Assembly: GCA_963848175.1 (NCBI GenBank)
Contig: CAWKCO010000005.1
Location: 1-64,000 of the forward strand
Length of the DNA: 64,000 bases
Reading direction: 5' to 3'
From: JAMZMI01 sp963848175
GTDB lineage: Bacteria > Bacteroidota > Bacteroidia > Cytophagales > Cyclobacteriaceae
The notes beneath the pieces are model-generated. The model worked only from the letters and a program-made list of their open reading frames with translations. It was not told the origin of the DNA and searched no databases. Below, one piece after another: positions 36,296 through 44,431 of this stretch. Numbering within the stretch: position 1 is the stretch's first letter; each line of letters begins with the position of its first letter. The position numbers and the translations under genes are program-made.

Positions 36296-37387
36296 ATGAA
36301 AATGAATTTACTAGGATTGGGCTTTGCCGTTGCTTCGGTTTTAGCCATTAATGCACCACTGATGGCTCAAAATGGGCCAGCACCAGTAGATATTCAGAAA
36401 ATCAACTCTGATTGCATCACATTGGATGGTGTGGCTGATGAGTATGCATGGGAAGAGGCTCATGTTTATACAATAGCCAAGAAATGGATGGACACTGAAC
36501 CTACACTGGTTTCAGCGACATGGAAAAGCGTATGGTCAGAAAATGGTCTGTACTTAGCTATTGAAGTTGTGGATGATGAAGGCAACTGGTTTCCTGAATT
36601 TATCGATGGTGCTGAAAGTGAAGGAGGAAAAGCAAGAGGAAAGATTCGCCACTGGGCTTCTGACAAACCTGAAATATATTTTGATGCAAGTAATCCACTT
36701 AAAGATGGTAATGGTGTGAGCTGGGAAGCAGGCAACCAACAATTTGCAGATGTTTTTCATCAGGACGCAAGCGTTTATCCTAAAGAGAATCAACTGCATC
36801 CTACCTCTAAATATGGTAGATATGCCGATACTTTTGATGGTCAAGGCGCTTATACTAGAGAGTATTTTATTCCTTGGGACAGCCTTAACACTACAGTGAT
36901 AGAAGGTGACGATACTACTACATGGGTTAAGGGAATAGATCCTCTAACGTTTGATGGTGGAGAAGGAGCAGGAGTATTTGGTCTGGATGTTTCCATATTG
37001 GATGTGGATGATACTACCGGAAGCTATACTACTCACCGTGCTATCTGGGAGAATAGAGGTTTGGTTCAAGAAAATTTTGCAAACTTGGATTATGCAGGAA
37101 GAATAGCACTTAAGACTGATACTTGTGCATGCGCTAGAAAGGTACTCGCTTCTAAAGATGAAGCAAACAAGAATGAGAAATTGGTAGTATTTCCATCACC
37201 AACCTCAGATATATTAAATGTATCGGTTGAGGTTTCTAGCGGAGCTATCTTCAATCTTTTTGGTCAACATGTGATGAGCTTTAGCAGTAAAGAATTGGAT
37301 GTTTCTACTTTGAAAGCGGGCGTTTATTTGATCAAGGTAGAGGATGTTTCGGGTGTTAAATCTTCTACACTTTTTACTAAGAAATAG
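36296..37387 (+). CDS. CBM9-like protein with T9SS sorting domain
   Basis: A 363-residue protein with signal peptide (GLGFAVASVLAINAPLMAQ). Residues ~30-275 are a CBM9-like carbohydrate-binding domain (ITLDGVADEYAWEEA, ATWKSVWSENGLYLAIEVVDDE, DKPEIYFDASNP). The last ~70 residues (FPSPTSDILNVSVEV ... KAGVYLIKVEDVSG) are a type A sorting domain for T9SS export and surface attachment. No catalytic domain is visible. It sits between susC and susD and so may be a surface glycan-binding component of the uptake complex. Confidence 0.85.
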   Translation: MKMNLLGLGFAVASVLAINAPLMAQNGPAPVDIQKINSDCITLDGVADEYAWEEAHVYTIAKKWMDTEPTLVSATWKSVWSENGLYLAIEVVDDEGNWFPEFIDGAESEGGKARGKIRHWASDKPEIYFDASNPLKDGNGVSWEAGNQQFADVFHQDASVYPKENQLHPTSKYGRYADTFDGQGAYTREYFIPWDSLNTTVIEGDDTTTWVKGIDPLTFDGGEGAGVFGLDVSILDVDDTTGSYTTHRAIWENRGLVQENFANLDYAGRIALKTDTCACARKVLASKDEANKNEKLVVFPSPTSDILNVSVEVSSGAIFNLFGQHVMSFSSKELDVSTLKAGVYLIKVEDVSGVKSSTLFTKK

Positions 37388-37400
37388 TTTCGGTTTAATA

Positions 37401-37443
37401 AAAAAGGGGAGAACATATACAAAGTATTAGTTTTTCCCTTTTT
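37401..37443 (+). terminator. Weak hairpin between CBM9-like gene and susD
   Basis: AAAAAGGG and CCCTTTTT arms with a 27-nt loop just after the CBM9-like gene. It could reduce readthrough into susD, but the long loop makes it uncertain. Confidence 0.4.
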
Positions 37444-37504
37444 ATCCTTTTTCATTGACAGAATAACCGAATAATTGAGAATTTTTAAGTTTAATCATAT
37501 CAAG

Positions 37505-39041
37505 ATGCAATTCATGACCAACATTAAGTATGCTTTCATTGGGCGATCATTTGTTCTTTTAGTAGCACTTTGTTTGAATGTCTCATGCGATGAGGATAAG
37601 TTTTTGGAAACTCCGGCGAATGGTCGTCAGGTTTTGAGCGAGTTTTTTCAAACGGAAGACGATGCGCTTTCTTATCTGACAGCTACTTATTCAGGTTTGC
37701 GTGCATACAACAATCATGATGTGTATGATTGGATGATTGGAGATATGGTTTCTGATGATGCTGTTCAGGGCAGAAGTGACGAATTTGCATTTATTTTTAG
37801 TGCGTCGCGCTTTACACTAAATGGGAGTCAGGGCCCTTTAAATGGCAGATGGAACGAAAATTTTGCAGGGATTTATCGTGCAAATACCATTTTGAAAAGA
37901 GTGCCAGAAATGGATTTGAATAACGAGAGTCCTGCAGGATATGTACTCAAAGATAGAATCGTTGCGGAAGCTACTTTTCTTAGAGGATATTATTATTTCC
38001 TTCTTCTAAAATGGTTTGGAGGAGTGCCTCTTATTACTGAGCCTCAAGATGATCCTGACAAATACATAGTTCCAAGGGCATCTGTTGAGGAAATTTGGGG
38101 ACAAATAGAAAAAGACATGATTGCTGCAGCGGAGAATTTGCCACACAAAGGAGAGTATTCAGCTAATGATATTGGAAGAATTGAATGGGGTGCCGCCAAG
38201 ACGTATGCTGCTAAAGGCTTATATCTGGCAAAAAAAATGGACTGAAGCCGAAAAAATTGCAAAAGAAATTATTGATTCAAAGGATTATGAACTCGAACCA
38301 GATTTTGAGTTTATCTGGACTTTGGATGGAGAACATAGCAGTGGATCCATAATGGAGGTAGAGGCTATATGGATTCCGGGAGCTACTAGTTCTACGCTTG
38401 GGTTAAGGATTAGTGATCAGCAAGGATATAAATTAGGTTTTAATAATCCGACTCAAGATTTAGTTGACGAATTTGAGCCAAATGACCCACGTTTGAATGC
38501 TTCAATTATTCAAAAAGGTGTAAATGATACCATCGCTCAGGTATATGATGAGTATGGCAACTTGATTACATTGACCTACGCAAAACAGGCCAAATCTGAA
38601 ACAGGATATTGGTGTAAAAAGTACGTCACCCCTTATGATATAGCAAGTGTGACCTGGTCAAAAAATATGCCTCAAAACATAAGACTTATGCGTTATGCGG
38701 ACGTTCTGCTGATGCATGCGGAGGCAGCATATCACAAAAATCACGAAGATGACGCGCGGGCCTCTTTGGAACTCGTAAGAAAAAGAGCTCGTGGTGGCAA
38801 TGAATCGATTCTGCCAAAAGTAACAGCATCAGGTACGGAGCTTTTGGATGCGATCTATCACGAGAGAAGAGTGGAGTTGAGTCTTGAAGGTCACCGTTAT
38901 TATGATGTCGTTAGGCAAGGAAGAGGTGAGGAGTTGTTTGGAGACAGAGGATTTAAGACAGGAGTTCACGAATACTTACCTATACCTCAATATCAAATAG
39001 AGCTCTCCTATGGGGCTCTTAAACCTAATGCATATCAATAA
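37505..39041 (+). pseudogene. susD: SusD-family lipoprotein, interrupted by a one-base frameshift
   Basis: Two overlapping frames together encode a complete SusD of ~511 residues. The first, from ATG 37505, has an SPII signal (VALCLNVSC), the SusD N-terminus (FLETPANGRQVLSEFFQTEDDA), YRANTILKRVP and FLRGYYYFLLLKWFGGVPL, and ends ...LAKKMD at TGA 38243-38245. The second continues with KKWTEAEKIAKEIIDSKDYEL through RLMRYADVLLMHAEA, ERRVELSLEGHRYYDVVRQG and YLPIPQYQIELS to 39041. The switch is at an A8 run (38230-38237). Seven A's would restore LAKKWTEAEK in one frame. A sequencing indel is the simplest cause; transcriptional slippage or a true mutation is possible. Confidence 0.88.
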
Positions 39042-39162
39042 GGGATATTAAAGTAAATGGTTTTATAAAAATCATTGTTACTTCATATGGTCTATTTTCT
39101 CTATTGTGAGTGTTGAAAATGGGAGAAGGGAGATTTTGGAAAATAAGCCAGCTGTGAATATA

Positions 39163-41349
39163 ATGAAACATTTAATTGTCAGTTTATTGATTATTCTGAA
39201 TTTGGTCTCGTGTGATAGACCAACATTTGATAACAATAAGTCTGCTGTAGACCATCAAGCTGATTCGCTACTTAGTCTAATGACGCTCGACGAGAAATTG
39301 GGACAAATGGTGCAGAGCTGTTTTAGTACAATCACTTTGGATGGATCCAAGACGCTTGACTTGAATGCCGAGTTGTTTAGAAATGCCATCATTGACAATA
39401 AAGTGGGGTCATTTTTAAGTGGGACGGGTTCTGCCAAAAAATGGATACATTTTGTCACAGAGGTACAAAAAATAGCCATAGAAGAATCTCGTTTAGGTAT
39501 TCCATTGATCATTGGGATAGATCATGTACATGGAGCCAATTATGTGGATGAAGGAACCATATTTCCCCATAATCTAACTTTGAGCTGCAGTTTCGATACA
39601 GCCTTGATAGCTGCGGGTGCAAGGGTAGTGGCCAAAGAAACCGCACCTCTTGGTCTTAATTGGAATTTTGCCCCGGTCTTTGACGTTGGAAAAAATGTGC
39701 ACTGGCCTAGACTCTACGAAACATTCGGAGAAGATCCACTGGTCTGTGGGGCTTTGGGAAGTGCTTTCGTGCGAGGGTATCAATCACAAGGAAATACAGC
39801 GGCTTGTGCCAAGCATTTTGTTGGCTATTCTGACCCAAAGTCAGGGTGGGATAGAACCTCATCAGAAATACCAGACCAAATCCTCTATGAATACTTTTTG
39901 CCCCCATTTGCCATGGGGTTCGATGCGGGAGTCAAGACCGTCATGGTCAATAGTGGAGATGTAAATGGAGAAGCTGTGCACGGAAGCTCATTTTACTTAC
40001 AGGATATTTTGCGAAAGCGAATGAGGTTTGATGGAGTAGTGCTTACAGATATTCGTGATATTAAAAAGATGGTGGAAATGCATCATGTAGCACATGATTA
40101 TAAAGAGGCTCTCGCTATGGCCATGGCAGCAGGCATAGACATGACTATGGCCTGCAACCATTATGAATTTGCCGAAACCATGAAAGAACTGCTTGAAGAA
40201 GGTCGGGTAACAGAGGCAAGGATCGACGAATCTGTAAGGAGGATATTGAAGTTGAAATATGAACTTGATCTTTTCAAAAATCCATACCCAGAAGAAAGCA
40301 AAACATCAATAATTGGAAGTGAAGCACATTACTTGACGGCTGTAAAAGCAGCTGAGCAATCCATTGTGCTTTTGAAAAACGATAATATCCTGCCTTTAAA
40401 GAATAAAAAGAGAATTGTTGTAGCCGGCTTTGCAGCTGATTCTCGCAAAATGCTCAATGGTCCATGGACACTGGAATGGCTCGGTGCAGAAGAGGGCCGA
40501 CAAAATCAGAAAGTACCTACGATATATACTGTATTGCAATCGCAGTTTGGCGAAGAACAAGTGACAATCGCCAATAAAGGAGATTTGGAAACCAAAGCGG
40601 CAAATGCTGATTACATCGTACTGACGATTGGAGAGCGACCGTATAGTGAGTTCAAGGGGAATATCAATGATATTCATTTGGATCAAGAACAAAAAGAATG
40701 GCTGGAATTAGCCAAGGCTACTAAAAAGCCAATCATATTGATATTAGTCACAGGCAGACCAAGGGTGATTACCCAATATGTTGATGCCTGTGCTGCGATA
40801 CTTTTTGCAGGATATCCAGGGCATGGAGGGGCTTTAGCCCTTACTAATATTATCAGTGGTCAGACCAACCCCAGCGGTAAATTGTCATTTTCCTATCCTT
40901 CTGGCGGCAGCTACCAAAGACCTTACTATTATCGCCCATCAGAGGTGCATCATACGAAACCAGACAAAGGCGCGCCTTTGTATTCTTTTGGTCATGGCCT
41001 GTCATATGCTGACTTTGTATATGAAAACCTGACCATGAGCGACACTTTAATATCGGCAAATGATACGCTGGAACTTACCGTTTCGGTGACAAATCAGTCT
41101 GATCGGGAAGTGAAGGAAATTGTGCTTTGGTATATAAAGGACGAAGTAGGGAAAATCGCTAGACCAGTGAAGCAATTAAAACAATTTTCAAAGGTATCGA
41201 TGACGAGTAGAGAACAGAGGAAAGTCAAGTTTACTATCCTTCCAAAGGAGCATTTGAGCTATCCGGACAAAAATGGCAATGATGTGCTGGAAGCGGGTTA
41301 CTTTATTGTTTCAGTCGGAACTGAATCTAAACGTTTTAAGCTACAGTAA
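39163..41349 (+). CDS. GH3-family glycosidase, lipoprotein
   Basis: About 728 residues from ATG 39163 (MKHLIVSLLIILNLVSC, lipobox LVSC); the longer GTG frame from 39106 lacks a sensible signal. The GH3 N-terminal barrel is seen in IGIDHVHGANYV, NFAPVFDVGKNVHWPRLYETFGEDP and ACAKHFVGYSDP; the nucleophile is Asp in FDGVVLTDIRD. The C-terminal alpha/beta sandwich and Fn3-like domain follow (FGHGLSYADFVYENL). Family members cleave beta-glucosides, beta-xylosides or arabinosides; specificity cannot be read here. Confidence 0.9.
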   Translation: MKHLIVSLLIILNLVSCDRPTFDNNKSAVDHQADSLLSLMTLDEKLGQMVQSCFSTITLDGSKTLDLNAELFRNAIIDNKVGSFLSGTGSAKKWIHFVTEVQKIAIEESRLGIPLIIGIDHVHGANYVDEGTIFPHNLTLSCSFDTALIAAGARVVAKETAPLGLNWNFAPVFDVGKNVHWPRLYETFGEDPLVCGALGSAFVRGYQSQGNTAACAKHFVGYSDPKSGWDRTSSEIPDQILYEYFLPPFAMGFDAGVKTVMVNSGDVNGEAVHGSSFYLQDILRKRMRFDGVVLTDIRDIKKMVEMHHVAHDYKEALAMAMAAGIDMTMACNHYEFAETMKELLEEGRVTEARIDESVRRILKLKYELDLFKNPYPEESKTSIIGSEAHYLTAVKAAEQSIVLLKNDNILPLKNKKRIVVAGFAADSRKMLNGPWTLEWLGAEEGRQNQKVPTIYTVLQSQFGEEQVTIANKGDLETKAANADYIVLTIGERPYSEFKGNINDIHLDQEQKEWLELAKATKKPIILILVTGRPRVITQYVDACAAILFAGYPGHGGALALTNIISGQTNPSGKLSFSYPSGGSYQRPYYYRPSEVHHTKPDKGAPLYSFGHGLSYADFVYENLTMSDTLISANDTLELTVSVTNQSDREVKEIVLWYIKDEVGKIARPVKQLKQFSKVSMTSREQRKVKFTILPKEHLSYPDKNGNDVLEAGYFIVSVGTESKRFKLQ

Positions 41350-41391
41350 GTCAAAATTGAGTGTATTGAAAAAGCAGAACTAAAAAAAGTT

Positions 41392-42495
41392 ATGTTGAAG
41401 ATGAAAAAGGGAGAGGAGAAAAATCAGTTGAATGCCATGATCAAGTTGAGCTTAGTGTCAATTTTGTTTTTATCCACAATATTATGCTACGGTCAGTCGC
41501 GGGATATTTTCAAAATTACCTACCTGCACCCCGAACCCGTGATAGCCCAAGGAGATAAAGGCACGGAGGGAAATATGTATGGCTTTGAAGGTGGACGCGC
41601 TATTTACCAAAATAAGGCTTTTCACCTTTTTACTACCGAAATGATTGGCAAGCCTATCTGGGCAAAGACCAATTTTGCACATTGGACAAGTAAGGATGGA
41701 TTGAGTTGGGAAAGACAATCTACGTTGATGGCTTCTTCTGCCAATTTCGATGGAACCGATACACATGCTGCGCTTTGGTCTCCAATGCCCACTTACAGCG
41801 AGGAAAAGGATAAATGGGTAATCACTTATGTGTGTTATCGTAGTAAGCCAAACACCAAAAAACAATGGTTTCGGAACTATGATGGACGCATAGCCATTGC
41901 GGAATCGGTCAAGTCTGGAAAAAAAGGAATCGCTGGACCATATCTCGAAAAACAGCTTCTGATGAAGCCAGATACGCTGGCGCCAGCGCTAGGACTGATG
42001 GGGGTAGATAGCTTCTATCCATACCAAGTCAATGGCGACTGGTACTCCTTTTATGGGTCATCACCGGAATGGGTAGGGTTGGCCAAAGCTGAGTCACTAT
42101 ATGGAGATTGGAAACGTATGTCAGAGTCTGGTATTGTGAGTAAACACACTGAGAACCCAATGGTAACACAGTTAGAAGACGGGCGCTATGTAGCCTTTTT
42201 TGATGGCTGTGGTGTGTACCAAAAGTTTGGTTACCTGATCTCAGAAGACGGGATCAATTGGGAAGGTGAGCCAGTAATTATCGATTTGGATGATCACCCA
42301 AATAAATGGTGGGGCCTTAGCCGTACTCCATTGGGTTTGATTCCTGAAGGGAAAGGAAAATACCGTCTCTATTTCACAGCTTATAACAAGAACTATTACA
42401 CCATACCGGGAATCTGGGCACTAGGCACAGATGATGCATTCGATGAATTTTATGCCAGCGTAGGAATGATCAAATTGGAGTTGATCGATCAATAA
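41392..42495 (+). CDS. Secreted five-bladed beta-propeller glycosidase, GH43/GH32-like
   Basis: A 367-residue protein. The best signal peptide starts at Met 41437 (MIKLSLVSILFLSTILCYGQS); ATGs at 41392 and 41401 are also in frame. The body has the repeated blade pattern of clan GH-F/GH-J enzymes (FHLFTTE, FAHWTSKDGLSWERQSTL, DKWVITYVCY, DWYSFYGSSPEWVGLAKAE, ENPMVTQLEDGRYVAFFDG, DGINWEGEP). I cannot place it in one family with confidence. An arabinosidase or galactosidase role would suit the locus. Confidence 0.65.
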   Translation: MLKMKKGEEKNQLNAMIKLSLVSILFLSTILCYGQSRDIFKITYLHPEPVIAQGDKGTEGNMYGFEGGRAIYQNKAFHLFTTEMIGKPIWAKTNFAHWTSKDGLSWERQSTLMASSANFDGTDTHAALWSPMPTYSEEKDKWVITYVCYRSKPNTKKQWFRNYDGRIAIAESVKSGKKGIAGPYLEKQLLMKPDTLAPALGLMGVDSFYPYQVNGDWYSFYGSSPEWVGLAKAESLYGDWKRMSESGIVSKHTENPMVTQLEDGRYVAFFDGCGVYQKFGYLISEDGINWEGEPVIIDLDDHPNKWWGLSRTPLGLIPEGKGKYRLYFTAYNKNYYTIPGIWALGTDDAFDEFYASVGMIKLELIDQ

Positions 42496-42522
42496 ACCAC
42501 TAGGAGCTTTAACCACCAATAA

Positions 42523-44412
42523 ATGAACCTAATCAAAAATATACTGCCCTTTTTGCTTTACATAGTTGTTGCAAGTGCTACAGCTCAGCAGAATTACTAT
42601 GTTAAGCCAGTTTTTGGAAACAACACATTCAGTGAACCGTGGGAGCTACTCACGGGAGCAGACGGGTATCTCTGGATGACGGAGAAAAAAGGCAAAAGAG
42701 TCCTTCGTATCAATCCCGCATCTTGGAGTATTGATGTTTTGCTCGCTATTGAAGAAGTGGTCACAGACGGGCAGGCAGGTTTGCTCGGAATGGCGCTGCA
42801 TCCAGATTTGGGAAAGAATACGGGTATGGACTATGTCTATCTGTCTTATACTTACAATGATGAAGGATTTAAACAGAAAATCGTCCGATACGATTATAGC
42901 ATTCAGGGTGACGATGGCGAATTGACTAACCCCATGGATATCATTTCAGGGTTACCCGCAAGCGTAGATCATAATTCAGGTCGATTATTAATCGGAGAGG
43001 ATCAAAAGTTGTACTACAGCATAGGAGATCAAGGGCGCAATCAGTTTGGGTCAAAATGTCTAACAATACAATCTCAGGATTTACCACAACAGTCGGAAGT
43101 AGACGCCAATGATTTTTCTCAATATCCGGGGAAGGTATTACGGATAAATTTGGATGGAAGTATTCCTGAGGATAATCCTACTTTCGCCGGTGTACAAAGT
43201 CATATTTATAGCATTGGGCATAGAAACCCATCGGGGATGGTTTTTGGGAGCAATGGGAAGTTGTATTCATCCGAGCACGGGCCAAAAACTGACGATGAGC
43301 TCAATCTGATAGAGCCGGGCAAAAACTATGGTTGGCCTCATGTTGCAGGGTTTAAAGATGATAAGGCCTATAAATATTGCATTTGGTCTTCACTAGAAGA
43401 TTGCGAGTCAGCCAGTTTTACTAACTTCTCTTACCCCGCAGGTGCGACTTTAGAGGAGGAGAGTAGCTGGAATGATGCGGCATTTACGCCACCGCTTCGC
43501 ACATTTTTCACAGTAGACAATAATCACGATTTTCTTGACGTACCGTGCAGTAGTGCTTATATCTGCTTTCCATCCATAGCACCATCATCAGTTACTGAGT
43601 GTGTAGCGTCTGATCTGGCTGATTTTGAAAATACATTATTGATTTCAAGTTTGAAAAAAGGAGCCGTATATCGAGTGAAACTAAATGAAGATGGAACAGC
43701 CGTGACTGGAGATGAAGAAAAGCTTTGGTATACAACCAATAGATATCGAGATATAGAAGTGGGCGCTGATGGACGTACTTTCTATATCATTACTGACAAT
43801 GATGGAGGCACTACCAGCGCCAATGGAGGTAGTACAAAAAGTTTGAGCAGTCCTGGAAACCTATTAAAGATCAGATACCTTTTACATGACCAGACATTTG
43901 AAATAGTTGAAAATAGTCCAAATGCTACCTTAGTCGGTATAATAGAAAAACCTGAAGGGGTCTCGGGTTTTGAGATTGTTTCAGGAAACGAAAATAATGC
44001 CTTTAGTGTGAATTCTGAAGGAAAAATTGTGGTAGAAAACGCTGACGCACTTGATTATGAAAGCATCTCAGCTTTTCAGTTAATCATACAGGCAGGTGAT
44101 GGAGATGGCGTAGCTACTGCGCAGATTGATATTAACCTCATTGATATAGAAGATGGCGAAACCCTAAATTCAGCAGTAGAGTCCGCTTATAAAATCTACC
44201 CTAATCCTGTAAGTGATATTCTTAATATTGAAATGCTAAAGGATCAGAATGGGCTAGTAGTGATAAGTAATCTTTCAGGTAAGAAATTGTTACACAAACC
44301 GATTGACGATCAGACGTCAGCCATTGATTTATCTGGTCTGTCAAAAGGAACTTACATTTTGAATATAAGGACGGACGGAAGAGAATCGAACCAATTATTA
44401 ATAAAAGAATAA
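42523..44412 (+). CDS. PQQ-dependent sugar dehydrogenase-like protein with cadherin-like and T9SS domains
   Basis: A 629-residue protein with signal peptide (ILPFLLYIVVASATAQ). Residues ~30-435 are the six-bladed propeller of soluble glucose/aldose dehydrogenases: LGMALHPD, the catalytic-His region VDHNSGRLLIGEDQKLYYSIGDQGRNQ (His-Asn and GDQG), IGHRNPSGMVFG (PQQ-binding Arg-Asn), SSLKKGAVYRVKL and RYRDIEVGADGR. A cadherin-like repeat follows (~445-535), then a T9SS type A domain (KIYPNPVSDILNIEM). Such enzymes oxidise aldoses at C1 using PQQ. A surface-exported one inside a PUL is uncommon. Confidence 0.82.
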   Translation: MNLIKNILPFLLYIVVASATAQQNYYVKPVFGNNTFSEPWELLTGADGYLWMTEKKGKRVLRINPASWSIDVLLAIEEVVTDGQAGLLGMALHPDLGKNTGMDYVYLSYTYNDEGFKQKIVRYDYSIQGDDGELTNPMDIISGLPASVDHNSGRLLIGEDQKLYYSIGDQGRNQFGSKCLTIQSQDLPQQSEVDANDFSQYPGKVLRINLDGSIPEDNPTFAGVQSHIYSIGHRNPSGMVFGSNGKLYSSEHGPKTDDELNLIEPGKNYGWPHVAGFKDDKAYKYCIWSSLEDCESASFTNFSYPAGATLEEESSWNDAAFTPPLRTFFTVDNNHDFLDVPCSSAYICFPSIAPSSVTECVASDLADFENTLLISSLKKGAVYRVKLNEDGTAVTGDEEKLWYTTNRYRDIEVGADGRTFYIITDNDGGTTSANGGSTKSLSSPGNLLKIRYLLHDQTFEIVENSPNATLVGIIEKPEGVSGFEIVSGNENNAFSVNSEGKIVVENADALDYESISAFQLIIQAGDGDGVATAQIDINLIDIEDGETLNSAVESAYKIYPNPVSDILNIEMLKDQNGLVVISNLSGKKLLHKPIDDQTSAIDLSGLSKGTYILNIRTDGRESNQLLIKE

Positions 44413-44431
44413 CCGATTTTAAAGAGGAATT

